From assembly GCA_963728765.1 (NCBI GenBank), contig CAVSKX010000002.1, positions 1 through 64,000 on the forward strand: DNA of 64,000 nucleotides. The letters run 5' to 3'. Position 1 is the first letter of the stretch. Each line of letters begins with the position of its first letter. This DNA comes from AC-32 sp963728765 (GTDB lineage: Bacteria > Actinomycetota > Thermoleophilia > Gaiellales > Gaiellaceae). Made by a program: the position numbers and the translations under genes. Positions 36,368 to 46,097 of the stretch are shown here, piece after piece. Below the pieces are notes generated by a model. The model was not told where the DNA came from. It worked only from the letters and a program-made list of their open reading frames with translations, and did no database searches.

Positions 36368-37290
36368 GGACCTTCCAGCGCCTCCCGGGAGTCGTCCTCG
36401 TCAGCCTGGCCGCTGTGATGTGGGGCCTCGACGGCCTGATCCGCAAGCCGCTCTCCGACTCGACCTCTGCCTACACGATCGTCTTCGGCGAGCACGTCGT
36501 GCTCGTGGCGCTGACACTGCCGCTCGCCGTGGCCGCGTTCACCGCCCTCTGGCACGCCGGCTGGAGGTACGTCGGTGCCGGGATCGCCGTCGGCGCCGGC
36601 GCCTCGGCGATCGCGACGATCCTGTTCACGAAGGCGCTCTTCCACGGCGACTTCATCACCGTCGTCGTGCTGCAGAAGGTGCAGCCGCTGATCGCCGTGC
36701 TGGGCGCCTGGTTCGTGCTCGGCGAGCAGCCGCGCCGCGGCTTCGCCTGGGTGTTCATCCCCGCGCTTGCCGGCGTCTGGCTGATCGCGCTCCCGCACCC
36801 GCTCGACCCGCACGCGCAGGGAATGGTCCCGATCGTCGAGACGCTTGCGGCCGCGGCGCTGTGGGGCATGGGGACGGTGTTCGGCCGCTACCTCGGCCGC
36901 AAGCTCCCGTTCGAGCACGTCTCGACGGTGCGCTTCGGCTTCGGCCTGATCGCGAGCGCGATCGCCCTCCCACTCGTCGGCGCCGCCGCGTACTCGAACC
37001 TGCACGACAGCTTCTGGATCGCTGTGCTCGCGCTCGTGACCGGCTTCCTCGCGCTGAATCTCTACTACTTCGGGCTTCGCCGCACGCCCGCGCTCCTCGC
37101 GGCCCTCGGCGAGCTCGCCTTTCCGGTGACAGCGGCGCTGGTCGGCATTTACGTGTTCAACGACCAGCTGCGTTGGACGCAGTGGCTGGGGGTCGCGATC
37201 ACCGTTGGCGTAATCAGCCTCCTCCCGGTCCGCCGCCGCCAGCTAGTGCGCATGCCGCCACGCACCGAGCCCGGGCTCGCGACTACCTAG
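36364..37290 (+). CDS. DMT-superfamily permease (EamA-like)
   Basis: 308 residues, ten hydrophobic helices as two EamA repeats (VMWGLDGLIRKPLSDSTSAY at the start of the first; AALWGMGTVFGRYLGRKLP at the start of the second). Likely an exporter of amino acids or other metabolites. GTG at 36364 overlaps the lysA stop as GTGA, so export of lysine or a relative is a reasonable guess, no more. Confidence 0.88.
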   Translation: MRTFQRLPGVVLVSLAAVMWGLDGLIRKPLSDSTSAYTIVFGEHVVLVALTLPLAVAAFTALWHAGWRYVGAGIAVGAGASAIATILFTKALFHGDFITVVVLQKVQPLIAVLGAWFVLGEQPRRGFAWVFIPALAGVWLIALPHPLDPHAQGMVPIVETLAAAALWGMGTVFGRYLGRKLPFEHVSTVRFGFGLIASAIALPLVGAAAYSNLHDSFWIAVLALVTGFLALNLYYFGLRRTPALLAALGELAFPVTAALVGIYVFNDQLRWTQWLGVAITVGVISLLPVRRRQLVRMPPRTEPGLATT

Positions 37291-37291
37291 A

Positions 37292-37775
37292 TCAGCGGAC
37301 TCGGAAGAGCCCGCCGACCAAGGCGCCGACTTGGCGGCGCCGACCAAAGAGGCCATGCCGGCTTTGCCGGCGTGGCCGTCCAACGCGCGTCTCCTCGAGG
37401 TGCGCTTTAGCGAACGCGGAACAAGCCGCCGACCAAGGCGCCGACTTGGCGGCGCCGACCAAAGAGGCCATGCCGGCTTCGCCGGCGTGGCCGTCCAACG
37501 CGCGTCTCCTCGAGGTGCGCTTTAGCGAACGCGGAACAAGCCGCCGACCAAGGCGCCGACTTGGCGGCGCCGACCAAAGAGGCCATGCCGGCTTTGCCGG
37601 CGTGGCCGTCCAACGCGCGTCTCCTCGAGGTGCGCTTTAGCGAACGCGGAACAAGCCGCCGACCAAGGCGCCGACTTGGCGGCGCCGACCAAAGAGGCCA
37701 TGCCGGCTTCGCCGGCGTGGCCGTCTAACGCGCGTCTCCTCGAGGTGCGCTTTACCGAACGCGGAACAAGCCGCC
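37292..37775 (-). repeat. 115-bp tandem array that repeats the 3' end of the binding-protein gene
   Basis: Four 115-bp units lie between the DMT gene and the end of the binding-protein gene. On the minus strand every unit starts with the gene's last codons (GLFRVR and stop): the stop codons begin at 37752 (real), 37637, 37522, 37407 and 37292, always 115 apart. Each unit holds two hairpins, GGCGCC-8-GGCGCC and a 12-bp stem with one mismatch whose loop is AAA in units 1 and 3 and GAA in units 2 and 4. 115 is not a multiple of three. The outermost tail differs only at silent positions. Confidence 0.95.
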
Positions 37776-38963
37776 GAACGACACCCAGCGGCCGTTGTGG
37801 TAGCGCTGGAGCTTCGCCTGGTCGAGCGGGAAGTGATCCGTCTTCCTCGTGTGCACGGTCATGCCTGGAAGCAGGAACGGGTCGTTCTTGACGTTCAGGC
37901 TCGTCGCCGCCCGCATGATCGAGGCGCGCGTCGGGCTCTTTCCCGCCTTCTTCAGCGCCGCGACGAACGTGTGCGCTACCGACATGCCGTAGACCGCGTA
38001 GACGTCGTTCGGGTTCCCACCCTTGTACTTCTTCATGATCGAGCGGTAGAGCTTCGTCCCCGGGTCCTTGTTCCACTTGGGGTCGGTCGGGTCCTTGAGG
38101 AACACGATCGAGATCGAGCCCTCGGTCTGCTTCTTCCCGGCTCCGGCGCGGGCGATCCCCATCACGTTCGCGGCGCTGGAGACGGCGTTGACGAAGACCT
38201 TCGGCCGCCACGCGAGCTTGTGCGCGTACACGTACGACTGGATGGCGAAGAGCGGTGTCGCGAACACCATGAGCGTGTTGACCTTCGCTGCCTTCAGTCG
38301 CGCGATCTGCGACCGCACGTCCGAGTCGGTGACGTCGTAGCTCTGCTTCGACTTGATCAGCTTCGCCTTCTTGCCCAGTCCGTTGCGCAGGCCGGCGAGC
38401 AGGTCCTTGCCGTAGTCGTCGTTCTGGTAGAGGACGCCGATGCGAGCCTTCGGGTTCGTCTTGGCGAGGTAGCGGCCATAGATCGTCCCCTCGGCGCGGT
38501 AGTTCGGCTGGTAGCCGATCGTCCACGGGTACTGCTTGTAGTTCTTGCCGAACGTGGTCGCGCCGCTAGCGACGAAGAGCTGCGGGATCTTGAGCGCGTT
38601 CAGGTAGGCGCGCGTCGCGAGGTTCTGCTCCGTGCCGAGGCTGTTGAAGATCGCGAACACCTTGTCCTGCTGGACGAGCTCGCGCGTCTTGTCGGCGGTC
38701 TTGGACGGGTCGTAGCCGTCGTCCTTGTAGACGTATTTGATCTTGCGCTTGTTCACCCCGCCGTGGGCGTTGACCCAGCGGAAGTACGCCGCCGCACCCT
38801 TGGCCACGGACTGGAAGGCGGAGGCGTTGCCGCTCAGCGGCGTCGTGCCGCCGATCAGCACCTGCGACGACGTCACGCCGGTCTCCGACGCGGCGCCGGT
38901 CGCCGCGGTCGCAAGGGCGAGTGCGCCCAAGGCGCCCGCCAACAGATACATCGTCGTCCTCAT
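37752..38963 (-). CDS. ABC transporter substrate-binding protein (LivK-type), second system
   Basis: 403 residues, type I periplasmic-binding fold (VTSSQVLIGGTTPLSGNASAF; GVLYQNDDYGKDLLAGL; TLMVFATP). A Sec signal (MYLLAGALGALALATAATGAAS) has no lipobox Cys, so it is secreted free or held otherwise, unlike the lipoprotein LivK at 4022-5419. The C-terminus RWVSFGGLFRVR is the part multiplied in the downstream array. It is the last gene of the second Liv operon. ATG at 38963. Confidence 0.92.
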   Translation of the reverse strand: MRTTMYLLAGALGALALATAATGAASETGVTSSQVLIGGTTPLSGNASAFQSVAKGAAAYFRWVNAHGGVNKRKIKYVYKDDGYDPSKTADKTRELVQQDKVFAIFNSLGTEQNLATRAYLNALKIPQLFVASGATTFGKNYKQYPWTIGYQPNYRAEGTIYGRYLAKTNPKARIGVLYQNDDYGKDLLAGLRNGLGKKAKLIKSKQSYDVTDSDVRSQIARLKAAKVNTLMVFATPLFAIQSYVYAHKLAWRPKVFVNAVSSAANVMGIARAGAGKKQTEGSISIVFLKDPTDPKWNKDPGTKLYRSIMKKYKGGNPNDVYAVYGMSVAHTFVAALKKAGKSPTRASIMRAATSLNVKNDPFLLPGMTVHTRKTDHFPLDQAKLQRYHNGRWVSFGGLFRVR

Positions 38964-38972
38964 TCCGACCCT

Positions 38973-39986
38973 CTAGGGACGAAGGTATAGCCGCGTTGTT
39001 AGCGGTCTGGCAACTCGCTTCAGCAGTCCGCCCACTCCGGTGGGCAGCAGGATCATCACGACGATGATCGCCGCGCCGTAGACGAAGTCGGGCACGCCGG
39101 GCGCCGTCGAGACGTGCGTCGACACGTCCGGCAGGTACTCGACGAAGAAGGCGCCGACAACCATCCCGGGCAGCGAGCCTAGGCCGCCGACGACCGTGCC
39201 GACGAGGAGCACGATGGAAAGCAGGAACGTGAACGTGAGCGGGTTCACGATCTGGTTCTGGGTGGCGAGCAGCCCACCCGCGACGCCCGCATAGACGCCG
39301 CTGATCGCGAACGCGAGGGTCTTCGCCCAGGCCAGGTTGATCCCCGCCGAGGTCGCTGCCACCTCGCTGTCGCGCACGGCACGGAACGTGCGCCCGACGC
39401 GGCCGCGGACGAGCAACCACGCGATCAGGAAGCCGACGAGGCCGATCCCCCACGCGAGGTAGTACAGGAAGTGGTTCTGCGTCATCGAGTGGCCGAAGAT
39501 CGTCACGGTGCCACTGAGGCCGGTGATCTGCAACGGCGCGTCCTCGAGCATGCGCAGCCCCTGGCCGCCGCCCGTGAGGCCGGAGAACTTCTTCAGCAAC
39601 GACGGCATCGCGACGGCGAAGGCGAAGGTGGCCATCGCGAGGTAGAGGCCGGACAGCCGCAGCGCGGGCAAGCCGATCAGGAAGCCGACGACCCCCGCGG
39701 TCAGCCCCGCGAGCGGGATCGTCCAGACGTCGCGCCAGTGCTCGTGCACCATCAGCGCGGCCGTCGTGTAGCCGCCCACCGCCATCAGCGCGCCGTGGCC
39801 GAGCGAGATCTGGCCCGTGTAGCCGGTGAGCAGGTTCAGGCCGACGATCGCGATGAAGAAGATCCCGGCCTCGGCCAGGTCGCGCGAGTGGAAGTCGCTG
39901 ACCAGGCGCGGGGCGAACGCGTAGACGACCAGGATCGCCGCGACCACGGCCACCCAGAGCGCGATCCCGAGGGCGCGGCGGCCCAT
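38973..39986 (-). CDS. livM: Branched-chain amino-acid ABC permease LivM, second system
   Basis: 337 residues with IVGLNLLTGYTGQISLGHGALMAVGGYTTA, the LivM signature, and about nine helices. Shorter than the LivM at 1544-2881, lacking its N- and C-terminal extensions. ATG at 39986 shares one base with the livH stop (TGATG). Confidence 0.92.
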   Translation of the reverse strand: MGRRALGIALWVAVVAAILVVYAFAPRLVSDFHSRDLAEAGIFFIAIVGLNLLTGYTGQISLGHGALMAVGGYTTAALMVHEHWRDVWTIPLAGLTAGVVGFLIGLPALRLSGLYLAMATFAFAVAMPSLLKKFSGLTGGGQGLRMLEDAPLQITGLSGTVTIFGHSMTQNHFLYYLAWGIGLVGFLIAWLLVRGRVGRTFRAVRDSEVAATSAGINLAWAKTLAFAISGVYAGVAGGLLATQNQIVNPLTFTFLLSIVLLVGTVVGGLGSLPGMVVGAFFVEYLPDVSTHVSTAPGVPDFVYGAAIIVVMILLPTGVGGLLKRVARPLTTRLYLRP

Positions 39987-40888
39987 CAGACCCGTTGCTC
40001 CACCGGCCGCCCAAAGAGACCGGCCGGACGGATCAGCAGCACGCCGAGAATCACCGCGAGCGCGACCGGTAGCCGGAGCTCACTGCCGATCCAGTCGACG
40101 TAGGTGCCGAGCAGGTTGACGAGGACGCCGAGCAGCAGTGACCCGACCACTGCACCGAGCGGGCTGTCGATCCCGCCGAGCACCGCCCCGGCGAAGGCGT
40201 AGAGCAGGATGGGTTGCATCAGGTTCTGGTCGAAGCTCGCGAGCGCCGGCGCGGTCAGCATCCCGGAGACAGCGCCCATTGCGGCGGCCAGGCCCCAGCC
40301 GAGCGCGAGCATCCAGCTCACACGGACGCCGACCAGGCGGCTCGCCTCCGGGTTCGCCGCGGCGGCGCGCGAGGCGAGCCCGAGCCTCGTGAAGCGGAAG
40401 AAGACCCAGAGCAGCGCGACCGCGCCGAGAGAGACGGCGATCGTGCCGAGGTCCGAGATCGAAAACGCCACCCCGGCGACGTCGATCGGCCGGGTCGAGA
40501 ACGCGTTCGGCAGGCTCCGTGTCTCGGGTGACCAGATCCAGCGCGCGGCGCCGTTGACGACGAAGAAGAGTCCCAGCGTCACGATCACGACCGTCAGGAC
40601 CGGCGCGCGCTCCACCGGCCGGATGACCGCACGCTCGACTGCCACGCCACCCGCGAACGAGATCGCGAGGGTCAGGAAGAACGCGCCCCAGTACGAGAAG
40701 CCGTGATGGACGAGCGACCAGGCGATGAACGTCGAGAACATCGCCATCTCGCCCTGCGCGAAGTTGATCACCCCGGTCGAGCGGTAGATCACGACCAGCG
40801 CGAGAGCGAGCGTCGCCCAGACGCCGCCCGACGCGAGGCCGATCACGATCTGCTGGGCGAGCTGCGTCCAGTCGAAGGCCAGCAGCAT
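39986..40888 (-). CDS. livH: Branched-chain amino-acid ABC permease LivH, second system
   Basis: 300 residues. ALALVVIYRSTGVINFAQGEMAMFSTFIAW is the LivH motif; ALASFDQNLMQPILLYAFAGAVLGGIDSPLGAVVGSLLLG is the conserved late block. ATG at 40888 directly before the first helix; longer readings upstream run through livF. The livF stop is five bases upstream. Confidence 0.92.
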   Translation of the reverse strand: MLLAFDWTQLAQQIVIGLASGGVWATLALALVVIYRSTGVINFAQGEMAMFSTFIAWSLVHHGFSYWGAFFLTLAISFAGGVAVERAVIRPVERAPVLTVVIVTLGLFFVVNGAARWIWSPETRSLPNAFSTRPIDVAGVAFSISDLGTIAVSLGAVALLWVFFRFTRLGLASRAAAANPEASRLVGVRVSWMLALGWGLAAAMGAVSGMLTAPALASFDQNLMQPILLYAFAGAVLGGIDSPLGAVVGSLLLGVLVNLLGTYVDWIGSELRLPVALAVILGVLLIRPAGLFGRPVEQRV

Positions 40889-40892
40889 CCGG

Positions 40893-41609
40893 TCAGTACC
40901 CGAGGTAGGAACGTCGAACGGCCTCGTCGCGCTGCAGATCAACACTCCGGCCCTCGACAGCGACCTTCCCGACCTCGAGCACGTACGCGCGGGCGGTCGC
41001 GTCGAGCGCCACCACCGCGTTCTGCTCCACCACGAGCACGGCCAGGCCCTCGCGCTCGTTGAGCTCGCGCACGATCCTGAAGATCTCGGCGACGACCAGC
41101 GGCGCGAGCCCGAGCGACGGCTCGTCGAGGAGGAGCAGCCGCGGCCGCAGCATCAGCGCGCGTGCCAGCGCCAGCATCTGCTGCTCGCCGCCGCTGAGCG
41201 TGCCTGCTCGCTGCGAGCCGCGTTGGGCGAGCTGCGGGAAGTACGAGAGCACGCGCCGCTCGTCGTCGGCGACGGCCTTGCGGTCGCGGCGCGTGTACGC
41301 ACCGAGGCGGAGGTTCTCGCGGACGCTCAGGTCGGTCAGCGTCCCGCGGCCCTCGGGCACGTGCGCGATCCCGGCGCGGGCGACCGCCTCGGGTGACGTG
41401 CGGGCGATGCTCTTGCCGCCGAACGCGATCTTGCCGCTACGGCGTACGGTCCCGGAGACGGCGCGGAGCGTCGTCGTCTTGCCGGCCCCGTTCGCCCCGA
41501 GCACGGCAACGGACTCGCCCTCGTCCACGCGCAGCGAGATGCCATGCAGCGCGGTGACCGGCCCGTAACGGGCGGTGACGTCCTCGAGCTCGAGGAGGGA
41601 GTCAGGCAA
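40893..41609 (-). CDS. livF: ABC transporter ATP-binding protein LivF, second system
   Basis: 238 residues: Walker A GANGAGKTTT, IAHVPEGRGTL (LivF-specific), signature LSGGEQQMLALARAL and Walker B LLLLDEPSLGL, ending RRSYLGY. TTG at 41609 overlaps the livG stop by eight bases; no ATG or GTG is nearer to the conserved start. Confidence 0.93.
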   Translation of the reverse strand: MPDSLLELEDVTARYGPVTALHGISLRVDEGESVAVLGANGAGKTTTLRAVSGTVRRSGKIAFGGKSIARTSPEAVARAGIAHVPEGRGTLTDLSVRENLRLGAYTRRDRKAVADDERRVLSYFPQLAQRGSQRAGTLSGGEQQMLALARALMLRPRLLLLDEPSLGLAPLVVAEIFRIVRELNEREGLAVLVVEQNAVVALDATARAYVLEVGKVAVEGRSVDLQRDEAVRRSYLGY

Positions 41610-42306
41610 CGGGCGTTCCCAGGTAGGCCTCGATCACCTTCGGGTCGCTCTGCACCACGCGCGGCGACCCGCTCGCGATCACACGGCCGAAGTCGAGCAC
41701 GTGAACCCGTTCCGCGACGCCCATCACGAGCCCCATGTGGTGCTCGACGAGGAGCAGCGTGAGGTCGAACTCGCGGCGCAGGTTGCGGATCAGCGTGCCG
41801 AGCTCCTCGACCTCCTCGTGGTTGAGGCCGCCGGCCGGCTCGTCCAGCAGCAACAGGCGAGGCCCGGCCGCGAGGGCGCGCGCGAGCTCGACCCGCTTGC
41901 GGGTGCCGTACGAAAGCTCCGCGGCGGGCCGGTGCGCAAGGGACGAGAGGCCGACGTAGTCGATCAGCTCGCGCGCGCTGCGGCCGCGGCGGGCGTGGCG
42001 GCCGACCAGCACGTGCTCGAGCACGGTCATCGACGGGAAGAGCTCGACGTTCTGGAACGTGCGTGCGATCCCCCGCCGCACGACCCGGTACGGCGGCGTG
42101 CGCAGCAGGCTCCCGCCGTCGAACGCGATCTCGCCCTCGTCCGGCTTGTACAGGCGCGTGATCAGGTTGAAGAGCGTCGTCTTCCCGGCCCCGTTCGGGC
42201 CGATCAGGCCGGCGATCTCGCCCTCGGCCACGTCCAGCGAGACGTCGTCGACCGCCACGACTCCGCCGAACGTCTTCGTCACGTGCTCGACCGTGAGCAG
42301 CGCCAC
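41602..42306 (-). CDS. livG: ABC transporter ATP-binding protein LivG, second system
   Basis: 234 residues: Walker A GPNGAGKTT, IARTFQNVELFPSMTV, signature region LSYGTRKRVELARAL, Walker B LLLLDEPAGGLNHEE. GTG at 42306. First Liv gene of this operon; the thioredoxin-domain gene upstream ends 35 bases away and may be in the same transcript. Confidence 0.93.
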   Translation of the reverse strand: MALLTVEHVTKTFGGVVAVDDVSLDVAEGEIAGLIGPNGAGKTTLFNLITRLYKPDEGEIAFDGGSLLRTPPYRVVRRGIARTFQNVELFPSMTVLEHVLVGRHARRGRSARELIDYVGLSSLAHRPAAELSYGTRKRVELARALAAGPRLLLLDEPAGGLNHEEVEELGTLIRNLRREFDLTLLLVEHHMGLVMGVAERVHVLDFGRVIASGSPRVVQSDPKVIEAYLGTPVA

Positions 42307-42341
42307 GGCGGAGGACTCTAAGGCGCGCGCCCCTGCCCTGC

Positions 42342-44231
<1,890 letters not shown>

Positions 44232-44249
44232 GCTTTGTACGGTAGTGCC

Positions 44250-44990
44250 GTGGCTCTCCCCGGCGGCACCGTCACGTTCTTGTTCACCGACATCGAGGGC
44301 TCTACACGCTTGCTCCAAGAGCTGGGCGACGACTACGGGCAGGTCGTGGCCGACCACCGCCGGCTCCTGCGCGAGGTCTTCCAGTCCTCCGGTGGCAGCG
44401 AGGTCGACACGCAGGGCGACGCGTTCTTCTACTCGTTCACACGCGCGCGCGACGCCGTGCGCGCCGCCGTGGACGGCCAGCGCGCGCTCGCCGAGCACGA
44501 GTGGCCGGGCGGCACGGAGGTGCTCGTGCGGATGGGCCTGCACACCGGCGAGCCCACCGTTGGGGACGAGGGCTACGTCGGCCTGGACGTCGTCCGCGCC
44601 GCCCGCATCTGCTCGGCGGGCCACGGCGGCCAGATCCTGCTCTCCGAGACGACGCGGGCGCTGCTCGGCAACGACCTGCCCGAGCGCGTCAGCGTCCGCG
44701 ACCTCGGCCAGGCGCACCTGAAGGACATCCAGCACGAGCACGTCTACGAGCTCGCCCTGGACGAGTCGGGGCGGTCGTTCCCGCCGCTGAACGCCACACG
44801 GGAGCCCGAGGACTCGGTCGAGAGCCGCTTCGAGGATCGGATCAACCGCTACGTCGAGGAACAACTCGAGGCCGCGTTCAGCAGCTCGCCGGCGAAGCAG
44901 GTCAAGATGGCGACCGGCGGCCTCATCACGCTCGTGCTGACGGTCACTGCGATCGTCGTGATCGTGCTCCTCATCAAGCTGGCTTTCTGA
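44250..44990 (+). CDS. Class III adenylate/guanylate cyclase with C-terminal membrane anchor
   Basis: 246 residues. The catalytic domain opens VTFLFTDIEGSTRLLQELG (first metal Asp) and continues DTQGDAFFYSF (second metal Asp) and GYVGLDVVRAARICSAGHGGQILLS (transition-state Arg). After a charged linker (residues 175-215) there is one C-terminal helix, LITLVLTVTAIVVIVLLIKLAF. Most bacterial relatives have sensor domains at the N-terminus; a tail anchor alone is less usual. GTG at 44250; TTG at 44235 is possible. Confidence 0.85.
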   Translation: MALPGGTVTFLFTDIEGSTRLLQELGDDYGQVVADHRRLLREVFQSSGGSEVDTQGDAFFYSFTRARDAVRAAVDGQRALAEHEWPGGTEVLVRMGLHTGEPTVGDEGYVGLDVVRAARICSAGHGGQILLSETTRALLGNDLPERVSVRDLGQAHLKDIQHEHVYELALDESGRSFPPLNATREPEDSVESRFEDRINRYVEEQLEAAFSSSPAKQVKMATGGLITLVLTVTAIVVIVLLIKLAF

Positions 44991-45009
44991 CGTGCGTAGG
45001 CTCCTTGCG

Positions 45010-45552
45010 ATGGTCTCCCTCGAAACGGAGCGGCTGCTGCTGCGCGCGCCGGTGGCGGACGACGCGGAGGCCCTGGCGCCGATGTACGCCGACCCCGAGG
45101 TGATGCGCTACGTCGGCGACGGCCGCCCGCTCACCCGAGCCGAGACCGAGCGGTCGGTGAAGCGGATGATCGAGCGTTGGGAGGCGGACGGGTTCGGTCT
45201 GTTCACGACCGTGCGCAAGGAGGACGGTGCCGTGATCGGCCGCGTCGGCCTGCTGGTCTGGAACGCCGACACGTGGGAGCCGACGACGCGCGCCGAGTCG
45301 GAGAACGGCCGCACCGAGGTCGAGGTCGGCTACACGCTCGGCCGCGACTACTGGGGCCAGGGCTACGCGACCGAGGCCGCGGGCGCGGTGCGCGACTACG
45401 CGCTGCGCGAGCTCGGCGCCGACCGGCTGATCGCGCTGATCATCCACGGCAACACCGCCTCGGAGAACGTTGCGCAGAAGCTCGGGCTCCGGTACGAGCG
45501 CGACGTGATGCTCGGCCGCCGCGGGGCGCAGCTGTTCGCGTTGGACACATGA
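45010..45552 (+). CDS. GNAT acetyltransferase (RimJ/RimL-like), copy 1
   Basis: 180 residues: VSLETERLLLRAPVADDAEALAPMYADPEV opens as in RimJ/RimL-type GNATs, and the acetyl-CoA site is GYTLGRDYWGQGYATEAAGAV. HGNTASENVAQKLGLRYER follows. ATG at 45010 chosen; GTG at 44992 would add six residues. Paralogue of the next gene, with which it is translationally coupled. Confidence 0.88.
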   Translation: MVSLETERLLLRAPVADDAEALAPMYADPEVMRYVGDGRPLTRAETERSVKRMIERWEADGFGLFTTVRKEDGAVIGRVGLLVWNADTWEPTTRAESENGRTEVEVGYTLGRDYWGQGYATEAAGAVRDYALRELGADRLIALIIHGNTASENVAQKLGLRYERDVMLGRRGAQLFALDT

Positions 45553-46097
45553 GGCTCGAGACCGGGCGCCTCGTCCTGCGCGCACCGCGGAGCGAGGACG
45601 CCGCCGCTTACCACCTCCACTGGCAGGACGCGGAGGCCGTCGAGTACGTCGGTGGGACGAAGACCCGCGCTGAAGTGGACACGATGGTCGAGCGGCTGCT
45701 CCAGCACTGGGACTGGTACGACGTCGGCGAGTTCACGGTGGAGCGCCGTGACGACGGCGAGATCCTCGGACGCGTCGGGCTCCAGCTCTGGGATCCCCGC
45801 GACTGGACGAACGGGAAACGAACGCGACTGCGCGGAGACGTCGAGACCGAGCTCGGGTGGAAGCTCGGCCGGGAGCACTGGGGCCGCGGCTACGCGACGG
45901 AGGCCGCCTCTGCCTGCCGCGACTGGGCTTTCGGCGAGCTCGGGTTGACGCGGCTCATCTCGCTGATCGCCTTCGAGAACACCGCCTCGGTGCGGGTCGC
46001 CGAGAAGATCGGCGAGACCTTCGAGCGCGACGTCGAGGACGTGCCGTTTCGGCATCGGTACGGCCTCTGGTCGCTCGGTGAGAGGATCGCGCCATGA
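45549..46097 (+). CDS. GNAT acetyltransferase (RimJ/RimL-like), copy 2
   Basis: 182 residues, same plan as its neighbour: RLETGRLVLRAPRSEDAAAYHLHW and ELGWKLGREHWGRGYATEAASACRDWAFGELG, then FENTASVRVAEKIGETFERDV. The two are tandem duplicates that have diverged well. ATG overlaps the previous stop (ATGA), and its own stop overlaps the next ATG. Confidence 0.88.
   Translation: MRLETGRLVLRAPRSEDAAAYHLHWQDAEAVEYVGGTKTRAEVDTMVERLLQHWDWYDVGEFTVERRDDGEILGRVGLQLWDPRDWTNGKRTRLRGDVETELGWKLGREHWGRGYATEAASACRDWAFGELGLTRLISLIAFENTASVRVAEKIGETFERDVEDVPFRHRYGLWSLGERIAP

Noticed and set aside
37292..37775. CRISPR array
   Set aside because: Units are direct 115-bp repeats without variable spacers, and no cas gene is in the window.
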